NCBI RefSeq assembly: GCF_001889265.1
Contig: NZ_CP018151.1
Location: 3,162,001 to 3,226,000, forward strand
Direction: 5' to 3'
DNA length: 64,000 nt
DNA from: Microbacterium sp. 1.5R
Lineage (GTDB): Bacteria > Actinomycetota > Actinomycetes > Actinomycetales > Microbacteriaceae
Shown one piece after another: positions 52,331-61,440 of the stretch (position 1 is its first letter; the number at the start of each line of letters is the position of its first letter). The notes beneath the pieces were generated by a model that saw nothing but the letters and a program-made list of their open reading frames with translations, had not been told where the DNA came from and did not search any database. The position numbers and the translations under genes were made by a program.

Positions 52331-53230
52331 TCAGAGGTCGGCGACGGCGGCGCGCAGCGCCTTCTCCACGGCCGCGACCCCGTCGGACAACGGACCCGGT
52401 CGCCGCACGAGATACAGCGTGTTGATCGGCGGGTCCTTGGTGGGTCGCAGGTCGACGAGTCTGCCATCGGCGAGTTCGTCGGCGATCAGGTAGGTCGGCA
52501 GGGCGGTGACGCCCGCCCCCGCAACCGCAGCGGCGGCGAGCGCGCGCAGGTCGGGGAAGACGAGAGCCGGTTCCCGGTCGAGGCGGATGCCGAACACGTG
52601 GCGCCAGTACCGTCGGACGATCGGGACGTCTCGGTCGTATGCCAGCAGAGGCACGTGCGCGAGCGCGTCCGGCGAGAGGGCCGGAGACGGGTCGATGCTC
52701 AGCGACGGCGAGGCCACGAGCACGAATTCCTCGTCGAACAGCGGCATGCTCGGCAGCGCCCGTCCGCGAGGACGCACGGCGGAGATCACCAGGTCGAGGC
52801 TGCCGACCCTCAGCTGATCGAGCAGGTCGTCGGCCAGGCCCGTGGTCACCGCAAGCCGCAGTCCGCCGGCCACAGCACTCGCGAGAGCCGGGGCGGCGAC
52901 GGCGGCCAGGAACTCCCCCGCCCCGCCGAGGCGGATGAGCGGCGGTTCGAGGGCCGGGTGGGTGCCGAGAGCATCCGCCAACGCGTCGAGCGGGCCCGAG
53001 AGCCGCGCGGCGAGCTCGTCGGCTCGGGGCGTCGGACGGATGCCGCGGGCATGACGGACGAACAGCGGCTCGCCGACGCTCGCCTCCAGCGCCTGCAACT
53101 GCGTCGTGACCGACGACTGCGCGAGTCCGAGCCTGCGCGCTGCCGCCGACACCGACCCCGATCGGTGCGCGATGAGGAAGGTGCGCCACAGCCCCAGATC
53201 GGGCAATCCATCGGCATTCCGATTGCTCAT
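52331..53230 (-). CDS. LysR family transcriptional regulator
   Basis: 299 residues with an N-terminal helix-turn-helix (LWRTFLIAHRSGSVSAAARR, LGLAQSSVTTQLQALEASVG, EPLFVRHARGIRPTPRADEL) and a two-lobed effector-binding domain. It is divergent from the DJ-1/PfpI gene, which it may regulate. Nested palindromes cover the region of its start codon. Confidence 0.93.
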   Translation of the reverse strand: MSNRNADGLPDLGLWRTFLIAHRSGSVSAAARRLGLAQSSVTTQLQALEASVGEPLFVRHARGIRPTPRADELAARLSGPLDALADALGTHPALEPPLIRLGGAGEFLAAVAAPALASAVAGGLRLAVTTGLADDLLDQLRVGSLDLVISAVRPRGRALPSMPLFDEEFVLVASPSLSIDPSPALSPDALAHVPLLAYDRDVPIVRRYWRHVFGIRLDREPALVFPDLRALAAAAVAGAGVTALPTYLIADELADGRLVDLRPTKDPPINTLYLVRRPGPLSDGVAAVEKALRAAVADL

Positions 53231-53249
53231 ATCGGCAATCTATCGGAAT
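53216..53249. promoter_or_regulatory. Nested palindromes at the LysR start
   Basis: ATTCCGAT (53216-53223) and ATCGGAAT (53242-53249) are a perfect outer repeat. Inside it ATTGC (53222-53226) and GCAAT (53235-53239) form a second one. The inner ATTGC-N8-GCAAT fits the T-N11-A pattern bound by LysR proteins. The site overlaps the LysR start codon, consistent with autoregulation and control of the divergent gene. Confidence 0.55.
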
Positions 53250-53323
53250 CGTTCTTCACGGCGGGCCGTTGTCCTGGATATCGCATCCGCACGGCATCCG
53301 TCGTCCGAACCTTGGGAGCATCC

Positions 53324-53979
53324 ATGTCATCCGTCCTCTTCGTCGTCTCCGGCGCCCGCACCTGGACCCTGTCCGACGACACCGAGCACCCCACCGGCTA
53401 CTGGGCCGAAGAGCTGCTCGCCCCCTACCGCCTGCTCACCGCCGCGGGGCACGACGTGGTGTTCGCGACACCCGGCGGTGTCGAGCCGGTCGCCGATGCG
53501 TCGAGCCTCGGCGACGGGGATGCCGCGGCGCTCGCGGAGATCCCGGGGCTCAGCACTCCCCTGGTGCTCGCCGATGTCGACGGCGCCGCCTACGCGGCCG
53601 TCTACTACCCCGGCGGGCACGGACCGATGCAGGACCTCGCTGTGGATGCCGATTCGGCGGCGCTCATCTCGGCGACCGTCGCGGCGGGACGTCCACTGGC
53701 CGCGGTGTGCCACGGACTCGCGGCTCTGCTGCCCGCACGCGATGCTGCGGGCGAGCCGCTCGTCGCCGGACGGCGCATCACCGGATTCTCCGACGAGGAG
53801 GAGCGCCTCGGAGGGCTCGCGGACCGCGCGCCGTTCCTGCTCGAGACCTCTCTGCGCGAGCTCGGCGCCGACATCGACGTGACCGACCCGTGGAGGTCGT
53901 CGACGGACTGCTCATCACCGGCCAGAACCCGCAGTCGTCGGCATCCGCAGCCCGGGCCCTGGTCGCGGCACTCGCCTGA
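53324..53979 (+). pseudogene. DJ-1/PfpI (Hsp31-like) type 1 glutamine amidotransferase gene with a frameshift
   Basis: The first 189 or so residues are a normal DJ-1/PfpI protein: SSVLFVVSGARTWTLSDDTE, YWAEELLAPYRLLTAAGHDV, VYYPGGHGPMQDLA, and the nucleophile elbow AAVCHGLAALLPA. After TDP near 53889 the frame leaves the family. The expected ending VEVVDGLLITGQNPQSSASA is intact in the -1 frame and stops at 53979. Restoring one C in the CCC run at 53887-53889 would rejoin the frames. Without it, translation would continue into the repeat region to 54211 with an unrelated tail. Either a recent pseudogene or a base-call error. Confidence 0.8.
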
Positions 53980-54039
53980 TCGGAGAGGCGCGGTCCGCAG
54001 CCGCGACATCCGGCACCCGCACCCGCACCCGCACCATGC

Positions 54040-54311
54040 GTGCGGGGCCAGTTGCGCACCGGAAACGCCCCATTCGGATGCCGAACTGGCCCCGCATACG
54101 ATCCCTGGTGCCGAACTGCCCCGCACCCGGCAGCATCGCCCGCTCTCGCACGGCATCACGCGTGCGGGGCCAGTTGCGCACCGGAAACGCCCCATTCGGA
54201 TGCCGAACTGACCCCGCACCGAGTCCCGGATGCCGAACTGGCCCCGCACCGGGTCCCGGATGCCGAACTGGCCCCGCACCGAGTCCCGGATGCCAAACTG
54301 GCCCCGCATCG
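54040..54311. repeat. Interspersed hairpin repeat, locus B, with a 30-bp tandem array
   Basis: Two copies of a 57-bp element beginning TGCGGGGCCAGTTGCGCACC (from 54040 and from 54162) differ by one base. Each folds on TGCGGGGCCAGTT/AACTGGCCCCGCA arms. From 54198 the right arm is repeated four times at exactly 30-bp spacing (GGATGCCGAACTGGCCCCGC followed by ACCGAGTCCC). A further half-unit lies at about 54111. The array fills the gap between the 3' ends of the DJ-1 and galM genes. Confidence 0.9.
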
Positions 54312-54354
54312 GCGCCACGACCGTGCCGCGAGCGACTCGGCCGGCCGCCACGCG

Positions 54355-55284
54355 TCAGACGGCGGCGATCCGCCAGGATGCTGCGTGCGTCGCGCCGGGT
54401 TCGAGCACGACCAGGTCGGTCCCCGAGTTGAACGCGTCCGGCGGACAGGTCATCGGCTCGACCGCGAGGCCGATGCGATGGATCGCGTCGATGCCGGGGT
54501 TGTCGGCCGTGTGCACCTGCACCCACGGGCAGCGCTCGTCGAAGGTCATGACGACGCCGCTTCCGGCATCCGTCACCACGCGCACCTCGGCGACTCCGCC
54601 CTCGCGGGCGAGGCCGGAGAACGCGTGGTCGATGAAGACGTCGGCGATCGGGCGCGCAACGCGGAAGTCCCACTGCGGATGCGCGGACACTCCCTCGAGC
54701 GCCACCGGGCTCAGCCGGTCGTCGGTGACGGTCAGCACCTCGGATGCCGGCAGGGTCAGCGTCCAGTCATCGACCCGGCCATCGGGTCCGGCGACGAGAT
54801 ACGGGTGCGGCCCTGTGCCCCAGGGCGCGGCATCCGCCCCGAGGTTGCGCGCGGTGACGGTCTGCTGAAGGCCGTCACCGTCGATGCGGTACTCGGTCTC
54901 CACCTCGACGCGGAACGGATAGCCGGTCTGCGGCTCGATCACGGCCGCGAGCACGACGCGGTCGTCGAGCACCAGTCGGTCTTCGAACTCCGCCCAGGCG
55001 AGCAGCCCGTGCAGCGCCTGTCCGCGGGCGGGCTCGGTGAGGGCCAGCTGATGCTCGGCGCCGCTGAACGTGTAGCGACCGTCGACGATGCGATTGGGCC
55101 ACGGTGCGAGGGTGGTGCCGCGGTATCCGGGCCGCACCTCGTCGGCGTCGAAGGGCACGACCAGGTCGCGTCCTTCGAATGCGAGCAGGCGCAGCGAGGC
55201 GCCGACGCTCGCGATCACGGCTTCGTATCCGTGCCCGGTGATGCGCAGCTGACGCCCCGAGCGCGGCCGGCCGGCTCCCGTCAT
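54355..55284 (-). CDS. galM: Aldose 1-epimerase family protein (galactose mutarotase-like)
   Basis: 309 residues with the mutarotase motifs APWPNRIVDGRYTFSGAEHQ, LHGLLAWAEF with a substrate-binding His, GTGPHPYLVAGPDGRVDDWT with the catalytic His, and the C-terminal region AVEPMTCPPDAFNSG containing the catalytic base Glu. It would interconvert anomers of the arabinose delivered to AraA. The ATG overlaps the araA stop by 1 bp. Last gene of the arabinose operon. Confidence 0.9.
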   Translation of the reverse strand: MTGAGRPRSGRQLRITGHGYEAVIASVGASLRLLAFEGRDLVVPFDADEVRPGYRGTTLAPWPNRIVDGRYTFSGAEHQLALTEPARGQALHGLLAWAEFEDRLVLDDRVVLAAVIEPQTGYPFRVEVETEYRIDGDGLQQTVTARNLGADAAPWGTGPHPYLVAGPDGRVDDWTLTLPASEVLTVTDDRLSPVALEGVSAHPQWDFRVARPIADVFIDHAFSGLAREGGVAEVRVVTDAGSGVVMTFDERCPWVQVHTADNPGIDAIHRIGLAVEPMTCPPDAFNSGTDLVVLEPGATHAASWRIAAV

Positions 55285-56807
55285 CACAGCCCCTGCGCGA
55301 GTCGGTAGTAGGCCTGGTTCCAGCGGACCTGCTTCTGGAACTCGGGCAGGGTGGTCGCATCGTCGATCACGAGCAGCTCGACCTCGGCCATCTCGGCGAA
55401 ATCGCGGAAGGCCTCGAGCCCGACGGCGGTCGACATCACCGTGTGGTGCGCAGCACCCGCGGTCAGCCAGGCGGCGGCCGAGGTGGTGAAGTCGGGCTGC
55501 GGCTTCCACACGGCGCGGCCGACCGGCAGCTTCGGCAGCGACTGGCGCGGGGGCACGTTCTCGACGACGTTCGCGGTGAGGCGGAAGCGGTCGCGCATGT
55601 CGCTGAGGGCGACGACGATCGCGGGGCCGGGGTCGGCGGTGAAGACCAGACGCACCGGGTCTTCCTTGCCGCCGATGCCGAGCGGGTGGATCTCGAGGGT
55701 CGGCTTCGCCGTCGTGAGCGAGGGCGAGACCTCGAGCATGTGCGCCCCGAGGATCAGCTCGTCGCCGGGCGTCATGTCGTAGGTGTAATCCTCCATGAGG
55801 CTCGCCCCGCCGGGCAGGCCCGCGCCCATGACGTTGGCGACGCGCACGAGGATCGCGGTCTTCCAGTCGCCCTCGGCGCCGAAGCCGTAGCCCTCGGCCA
55901 TCAGACGCTGCACCGCGAGGCCCGGCAGCTGCTTCAGGGCGCCGAGGTCTTCGAACGAGGTCGTGAAGGCGCCGAAGCCGCCCTCTTCGAGGAACGTCCG
56001 CAGACCGATCTCGATCGCGGCCCCGTCGCGCAGCGACTGGTGGCGGTCGCCACCGCGACGAAGCTCCGGCACGACCTCGTACAGCTCTTCGTACTCGGCC
56101 ACGAGGGCGTCGATCTCGGAGTCGGATGCCGCGGCGACGGCATCCGCCAGGTCGTTCACGCCCCACGTGTTGACCTGCACGCCGAAGCGCAGCTCGGCCT
56201 CGGTCTTGTCGCCCTCGGTGACCGCGACGAAGCGCATGTTGTCGCCGAAGCGGGCGAGCTTGAGCGAACGGGATGCCGCGAGGCCGGCGGCCGCACGCTG
56301 CCACGTCGCGATCTCCTGGCGCACCCGCGGGTCGCTCGCATGACCGACGACGGTCTTGCGCGGCACGCCGAGACGCGTCTGGATGTAGCCGAACTCGCGG
56401 TCGCCGTGCGCCGCCTGGTTCAGGTTCATGAAGTCGAAGTCGATGTCGGCCCACGGCAGCTCGACGTTCGCCTGCGTGTGCAGGTGCGCGAGCGGCTTCT
56501 GCAGCGCGTCGAGACCGGCGATCCACATCTTCGCGGGGCTGAAGGTGTGCATCCATGCGATCAGGCCGATGACCCGGTCGTCGGCGTTCGCCTCGAGGGC
56601 CGTGCGCTTGATGGCTGCGGCATCCGTCAGCACCGGCTTCCAGACGATGGTCACGGGCACCTCGCCGGCCTCGTCGAGGATGCGGGCGATCTCCTGCGAC
56701 TGCTCGGCGACCTGCGCGAGCGTCTCGGGGCCGTAGAGGTGCTGACTGCCGGTGAGGAACCAGACCTCGTAGCCGTCGAGCGAAGTGGTGAGCGGGGTGC
56801 GGGGCAT
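55284..56807 (-). CDS. araA: L-arabinose isomerase
   Basis: 507 residues, typical AraA length. Features include [20 protein letters not shown] near the N-terminus, [70 protein letters not shown] and [16 protein letters not shown], which together supply the Mn-binding Glu and His residues. It converts L-arabinose to L-ribulose in the cytoplasm. Confidence 0.97.
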   Translation of the reverse strand: MPRTPLTTSLDGYEVWFLTGSQHLYGPETLAQVAEQSQEIARILDEAGEVPVTIVWKPVLTDAAAIKRTALEANADDRVIGLIAWMHTFSPAKMWIAGLDALQKPLAHLHTQANVELPWADIDFDFMNLNQAAHGDREFGYIQTRLGVPRKTVVGHASDPRVRQEIATWQRAAAGLAASRSLKLARFGDNMRFVAVTEGDKTEAELRFGVQVNTWGVNDLADAVAAASDSEIDALVAEYEELYEVVPELRRGGDRHQSLRDGAAIEIGLRTFLEEGGFGAFTTSFEDLGALKQLPGLAVQRLMAEGYGFGAEGDWKTAILVRVANVMGAGLPGGASLMEDYTYDMTPGDELILGAHMLEVSPSLTTAKPTLEIHPLGIGGKEDPVRLVFTADPGPAIVVALSDMRDRFRLTANVVENVPPRQSLPKLPVGRAVWKPQPDFTTSAAAWLTAGAAHHTVMSTAVGLEAFRDFAEMAEVELLVIDDATTLPEFQKQVRWNQAYYRLAQGL

Positions 56808-56855
56808 GAGAGTCCTTGGGTGTTCCGGTGTCGGCGTGAAGAGTGCGCGTGGGGG

Positions 56856-58457
56856 TCAGAGAGCGGTGGTCGCGGCGGCTTCGATCGCGAGGCCCGCGCG
56901 GTAGCGGTCGAGGTAGGCGGTGAAGCCGGCGACGTCGGCAGGGTCGGGGTCGGCGACCGCGAGGGATGCGGAGGCGAAGACGTCGCGCTCGAGGTACTCC
57001 CCCAGCGACGCCGTCTCGGAGTGCGCGAGATACGACGCGAGCACCGCGATGCCCCACGCGCCGCCCTCGGAGGCGAGCTCGCCCACCGCGACGGGAGCGC
57101 CGAGCGCTCCGGCCAGGAAACGCTGCGCGACCCCCGCGGTGCGGAACATGCCACCGTGCGCGAACATGCGGTCGAGTTCGACTCCTTCGGCGGCGAGCAC
57201 CTGCATCCCCAGCGCGAGCGTGCCGAACACGCCGTACAGCTGCGAGCGCATGAAGTTCGCCAGCGTGAAGGCGCTGTCGGGGGTGCGCACGAACAGCGGG
57301 CGCCCCTCGGTGAGGCCGGCGATCGGCTCGCCCGCGAGGTGGTTGTACGCCAGCAGGCCGCCGGCATCCGCCTCTCCGTCGAGAGCCTCGCGGAAGAGTG
57401 CGTCGAAGACCGCGTCATCGCTCAGCGGCTGCCCCGCGGCGGCGGCGAAACGGGTGAAGAGCCCTGCCCAGGCGGCCAGTTCGCTCGCGCCGTTGTTGCA
57501 GTGCACCATCGCGACGGCGTCGCCCGCGGGTGTCGTCACGAGGTCGAGCTCATGGTGCACTTCGGCGAGCGGGCGCTCGAGCACGACCATCGCGAAGATG
57601 CTGGTTCCGGCCGAGACGTTGCCGGTGCGCGGCGACACCGAGTTCGTCGCGACCATGCCGGTGCCCGCGTCGCCCTCGGGCGGGCAGAGCGGGATGCCGG
57701 GGGGCAGCGCGCCCGACGGATCGATCAGGGCCGCGCCCTCGGCGGTGAGCGTCCCGGCGGCGGCGCCGGCGGGAAGGACGGTCGGGAGCAGGTCCTTGGC
57801 TGCGGCGGGAAGACGGTCGGCGGCGAGGGCGTCGTAGGCCTGCAGCATCCGCTCGTCGTAGTCTCCGGTGGCCGAGTCGATCGGGAACATGCCGGAGGCG
57901 TCTCCGACGCCGAGAACGCGCTCGCCCGTCAGCCTCGTGTGCACATAGCCCGCGAGGGTGGTGACGAAGTCGAGCTGCGGCACGTGCGCCTCGCCGTCGA
58001 GCACTGCCTGGTGCAGGTGCGCGATCGACCAGCGCAGGGGGATGTTCACGCCGAGCAGGTCGGTCAGCTCGGCCGCCGCGGCGCCCGTGTTGGTGTTGCG
58101 CCAGGTGCGGAACGGCGTGAGCAGCTCGCCCCGCGCATCGAACGCGAGGTATCCGTGCATCATGGCCGAGATCCCGATCGCGCCGAACGTCTCGGGGCGC
58201 ACGCCGTGGCGCTCGTCCGCGTCGGCGACGAGACCGGCGTATGCCGCCTGCAGGCCTGTCCACACCTCGTTGATCGCGTAGGTCCAGAGGCCGTCCTGGA
58301 GGCGGTTCTCCCACGAGAACGACCCGGTCGCGAGCACCTCGGTGGCATCGGATCCGATCAGACAGGCCTTGATGCGCGTGGAGCCGAGCTCGATGCCGAG
58401 GCTCGTGCGGCCGGCGAGGATGTCGTCGCGGGCGGTCGTGCGGGTCGTGTCGCTCAT
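56856..58457 (-). CDS. araB: Ribulokinase (FGGY carbohydrate kinase)
   Basis: 533 residues of the FGGY kinase family. SLGIELGSTRIKACLIGSDA is the N-terminal phosphate-binding motif, TFGAIGISAMMHGYLAFDAR follows, and GNVSAGTSIFAMVVLERPLA and MFAHGGMFRTAGVAQRFLAG are the C-terminal ATP-domain signatures. Between araA and araD it is the L-ribulose kinase, although it resembles xylulokinases in parts. It overlaps araD by 4 bp. Confidence 0.92.
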   Translation of the reverse strand: MSDTTRTTARDDILAGRTSLGIELGSTRIKACLIGSDATEVLATGSFSWENRLQDGLWTYAINEVWTGLQAAYAGLVADADERHGVRPETFGAIGISAMMHGYLAFDARGELLTPFRTWRNTNTGAAAAELTDLLGVNIPLRWSIAHLHQAVLDGEAHVPQLDFVTTLAGYVHTRLTGERVLGVGDASGMFPIDSATGDYDERMLQAYDALAADRLPAAAKDLLPTVLPAGAAAGTLTAEGAALIDPSGALPPGIPLCPPEGDAGTGMVATNSVSPRTGNVSAGTSIFAMVVLERPLAEVHHELDLVTTPAGDAVAMVHCNNGASELAAWAGLFTRFAAAAGQPLSDDAVFDALFREALDGEADAGGLLAYNHLAGEPIAGLTEGRPLFVRTPDSAFTLANFMRSQLYGVFGTLALGMQVLAAEGVELDRMFAHGGMFRTAGVAQRFLAGALGAPVAVGELASEGGAWGIAVLASYLAHSETASLGEYLERDVFASASLAVADPDPADVAGFTAYLDRYRAGLAIEAAATTAL

Positions 58458-59173
58458 CGTCGGGCGTCCGAGTTCTGTCCGTAGACGTTCTGGTAGCGGT
58501 TGAAGAGGCTGTCGATGGCCTCCTGCGGAATCGGGATCAGCGGTCCGGCCTCGCGGGCGTAGTGCACGGTGCGGGCCACGTCTTCGACCATGACGGCGGC
58601 CTTCACGGCATCCTTCGCGTCGACTCCGATGGTGAAGGGACCGTGGTTCTGCATGAGCACCGCGCGGCTGCGGTGACCCGAGAGCGTCTGCACGATGCCG
58701 CGGCCGATCGAGTCGTCGCCGATGATCGCGAAGGGACCGACAGGGATAGGACCGCCGAACTCATCGGCCATGGCCGTGATGACGCAGGGGATCTCTTCGC
58801 CACGGGCTGCCCACGCGACGGCGAACGTCGAGTGCGTGTGCACGACTCCGCCGACGTCGGGCATGTGGCGGTAGACGTAGGCGTGGGCGGCAGTGTCGCT
58901 CGAGGGAGAGCGGTCGCTGCCCGGAGTGCCGGGGATCACGGCGCCGTCGAGGTCGCACAGGATCATGTTCTCGGGCGTGAGGTCGTCGTAGCTGACGCCC
59001 GACGGCTTGATCACGAACAGGTCGGCTCCGGGCACGCGGCCCGAGACGTTGCCGCCGGTCCAGACGATGAGGTCGTAACGGACCAGTTCACCGTGCAGAC
59101 GGGCGACATCCTCGCGGACGGCCTGGATGGAGGCGTCGATCTCAGGGGAGAAGACGGGGGCTTCGTTGCTCAC
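58454..59173 (-). CDS. araD: L-ribulose-5-phosphate 4-epimerase
   Basis: 239 residues of the class II aldolase/AraD family. VWTGGNVSGRVPGADLFVIK and PSGVSYDDLTPENM bind phosphate. The zinc histidines are in VVHTHSTFAVAWAARGEEIP and LMQNHGPFTIG. It converts L-ribulose 5-phosphate to D-xylulose 5-phosphate. The GTG at 59173 is chosen because GAGG lies 5 bp upstream; the longer GTG at 59200 overlaps the operator palindrome and lacks a site. First gene of araD-B-A-galM. Confidence 0.93.
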   Translation of the reverse strand: MSNEAPVFSPEIDASIQAVREDVARLHGELVRYDLIVWTGGNVSGRVPGADLFVIKPSGVSYDDLTPENMILCDLDGAVIPGTPGSDRSPSSDTAAHAYVYRHMPDVGGVVHTHSTFAVAWAARGEEIPCVITAMADEFGGPIPVGPFAIIGDDSIGRGIVQTLSGHRSRAVLMQNHGPFTIGVDAKDAVKAAVMVEDVARTVHYAREAGPLIPIPQEAIDSLFNRYQNVYGQNSDARR

Positions 59174-59199
59174 GGATACCTCAGGGTCGGCGGTGGTCA

Positions 59200-59215
59200 C
59201 TGTGACCGGTCACAG
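59200..59215. promoter_or_regulatory. Palindromic operator of the arabinose operon
   Basis: CTGTGACCGGTCACAG is a perfect 16-bp palindrome 27 bp upstream of the araD start. A TTGACG that could act as -35 on the leftward strand lies at 59241-59246. It is the expected kind of site for the LacI-family regulator encoded 200 bp to the right. Confidence 0.7.
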
Positions 59216-59273
59216 AAGTGTGTCACGGAGGTCGGCGGACCGTCAAGACACCGGCACCGCTCGGCGCCGCCGA

Positions 59274-59392
59274 GTGCGGGGCCACTTTCGCATCTCCCGT
59301 CTCGTGCGGGGTCACTTTCGCATCGGATACGGCGTATTCACGTGCAGAACTGGCCCCGCATCGCGCCGCACATGCAGAACTGACCCCGCAGC
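59274..59392. repeat. Interspersed hairpin repeat, locus C
   Basis: Two half-units in one orientation (TGCGGGGCCACTTTCGCAT and TGCGGGGTCACTTTCGCATC) are followed by two in the other (AACTGGCCCCGCA and AACTGACCCCGCA). The second and third form a 57-bp element with the same arm and spacer lengths as loci A and B. It lies between the LacI stop (59418) and the araD promoter. Confidence 0.85.
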
Positions 59393-59417
59393 GAGCCGGC
59401 ACACACCCTGGCGCCGT

Positions 59418-60431
59418 TCAGCGCGGCGGCGCCACCGAATCGCGGGTCACGAGCACCGGTGCCACCGGCGCGAGGTCGGATGCCGCGGCTCCGGCACTGC
59501 CCACCAGCACCGCCGCCACCGCACGACGCGCCAATTCCGAGAAGTCCTGCCGCACGGTCGTGAGCTTCGGCCAGTAGTAGGCGGCATCCGGAGTGTCGTC
59601 GAACCCGACGACACTGATGTCTGCGGGCACCGAGAGCCCGACTTCCTGCAGACCGCCGAGCAGACCGAGGGCCATCTGGTCGTTCGCCGCGAATACCGCC
59701 GTCACACCCGAGTCGCGCACGGCGCGAGCCGCTGCATAGCCCGAGCCGGCGGTCCAGTCGCCCTCGATGACCGGTCCGGCGGCGAGTCCTCGTGCGGCGA
59801 GCTCGGCCTGGAACCCCTCAGCGCGGGACTCGGCCTCGAGCCAGTCGGCGGGGCCGGCGAGGTGCGCGATGCGTGTGTGCCCGGCGTCGGCGAGTGCCGC
59901 GACGGCGAGTCGTGCCCCGGCCTCCTGATCGACCGAGAGGCCGCGCGCGCCGCGATCGGCTGCGTGCAGGGTGACGACGGGCACGCCGATGCGCACCGAG
60001 TCGAGCGCGTCGAGGGTGTGGGCGTGAGGCGCGACGACGACGATGCCCTCGACTCCCTGCATGACGAGGTGGTCGACCGCGGCGACCACGGCATCCGTGT
60101 CCCCCGCATCCGCGAAGGCCGCACTCAGCCAGTAGCCGACCTCGCGGGCCGACGCCTCGAGCGCTGCGATGCTGCGCGACGGGCCATAGTGCAGTGCGTC
60201 GGTGGCGAGCACCCCGAGGGTGCGGGAGCGGCGGGTGCCCAGCGCTCTGGCCGCGTTGTTCATGCGGTAGCCGAGCTCGGTCATCGCGGCAAGCACCCGT
60301 TCGCGAGTCTCGGCGGCGACCTCGGGGTGGTCGTTGAGCACGCGCGACACCGTCTGCCGAGACACCCCTGCGCGCACGGCGACGTCGCGCACGCCGACGG
60401 TGCGGCGGGGCTCGCTGCTCGTGTCACTCAC
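59418..60431 (-). CDS. LacI family transcriptional regulator, probable arabinose-operon repressor
   Basis: 337 residues. The LacI headpiece is VGVRDVAVRAGVSRQTVSRV with the hinge NNAARALGTRRSRTLGVLAT, followed by a periplasmic-binding-type sugar domain (AVFAANDQMALGLLGGLQEV, VVGFDDTPDAAYYWPKLTTV). The GTG at 60431 is preceded by TACACT 7 bp away with no ribosome-binding site, so the transcript is probably leaderless; the longer reading from 60479 would pass through this promoter. The ara palindrome just downstream of its stop is the likely target. Confidence 0.9.
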   Translation of the reverse strand: MSDTSSEPRRTVGVRDVAVRAGVSRQTVSRVLNDHPEVAAETRERVLAAMTELGYRMNNAARALGTRRSRTLGVLATDALHYGPSRSIAALEASAREVGYWLSAAFADAGDTDAVVAAVDHLVMQGVEGIVVVAPHAHTLDALDSVRIGVPVVTLHAADRGARGLSVDQEAGARLAVAALADAGHTRIAHLAGPADWLEAESRAEGFQAELAARGLAAGPVIEGDWTAGSGYAAARAVRDSGVTAVFAANDQMALGLLGGLQEVGLSVPADISVVGFDDTPDAAYYWPKLTTVRQDFSELARRAVAAVLVGSAGAAASDLAPVAPVLVTRDSVAPPR

Positions 60432-60488
60432 GCCGACGAGTGTATGCCGAGCGGCCCCGGCGCCTCGTCTTCGTGCCACTCTGGTGAC

Positions 60489-61334
60489 ATGCGCATCGCA
60501 CTCACCGGATCATCGGGCAAGCTCGGCAGCGTCGTCGCGCGGGAGCTCCGCGCTCACGGACACGAGGTCATCGGCATGGACGTCTCAGGCACCCGCGGCC
60601 CTGACTTCGTGCAGGTGGACCTCACGGATTACGGCCAGGTCGTGGATGCTTTCACGGCCGTCGGCGACCGTCACGACGGCATCGACGCCGTGGTGCATCT
60701 CGGCGCCATCCCGGCGCCCGGCATCCGCAGCGACGTCGCCACCTTCCACAACAACATGCCCGCCACGTTCAACGTCTTCTGGGCGGCGGTGCGCCTCGGC
60801 ATCCGCCGCGTCGTCTACGCCTCGAGCGAGACCGTCCTCGGTCTGCCGTTCGACGTGCCGCCGCCCTACGTGCCGGTCGACGAGGACTACCCCGCCCGCC
60901 CCGAGTCGGTCTACTCGCTCGTGAAGACCCTCGAGGAGCAGCTCGCGAGGGAGCTCGTGCGCTGGCATCCCGACCTGTCGATCACCGCACTGCGGTTCTC
61001 GAACGTGATGAACCCCGAGGACTACGCCGAGTTCCCCGACTTCGACGCCGATGCGCTGCGCCGCAAGTGGAACCTCTGGGGATACATCGACGCACGCGAC
61101 GGTGCGCAGGCGGTGGAGCGTGCGCTCGAGGTGGCGGCACCCGGGTTCGACAACTTCATCATCGCGGCGGCCGACACGGTGATGACGCGTCCGAACGCCG
61201 AGCTGCTCGCCGAGGTCTTCCCCGATGTGCCGGTCGCCCGCGAGTTCGGCCCGAACGAGACGCTGCTGTCGATCGACAAGGCCCGCCGCGTGCTCGGGTT
61301 CGACCCGCAGCACTCCTGGCGCGACGACGCCTGA
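60489..61334 (+). CDS. NAD-dependent epimerase/dehydratase family protein
   Basis: 281 residues of the extended SDR type. IALTGSSGKLGSVVARELRA is the NAD motif, DAVVHLGAIPAPG follows, and the catalytic Ser/Tyr-x-x-x-Lys is in VVYASSETVLGL and PESVYSLVKTLEEQLA. It resembles uronate dehydrogenase-like sugar oxidoreductases. The start is 57 bp from the divergent LacI start and a leaderless transcript is possible. Its substrate may be a sugar linked to the adjacent regulator, which is inference. Confidence 0.88.
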   Translation: MRIALTGSSGKLGSVVARELRAHGHEVIGMDVSGTRGPDFVQVDLTDYGQVVDAFTAVGDRHDGIDAVVHLGAIPAPGIRSDVATFHNNMPATFNVFWAAVRLGIRRVVYASSETVLGLPFDVPPPYVPVDEDYPARPESVYSLVKTLEEQLARELVRWHPDLSITALRFSNVMNPEDYAEFPDFDADALRRKWNLWGYIDARDGAQAVERALEVAAPGFDNFIIAAADTVMTRPNAELLAEVFPDVPVAREFGPNETLLSIDKARRVLGFDPQHSWRDDA

Positions 61335-61440
61335 CCCTGTTCGACACGATGCTGGGCAAGCAACAAGTCGGTCGCTTCTGACGAGCCGCTGCCGATAATG
61401 GAATCCCACCATATCGGCCGTCAGCTCGTAGTCTCACCCC

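Noticed and set aside
51946..54311. Possible CRISPR arrays at the 17-bp minisatellite and the 30-bp array
   Set aside because: Units are contiguous or separated by part of the same repeat, with no unique spacers and no cas genes nearby.
54355..57057. A 900-codon frame joining galM to an upstream region
   Set aside because: Upstream of the galM ATG the frame is the araA gene out of phase; the TGATG overlap marks the true start.
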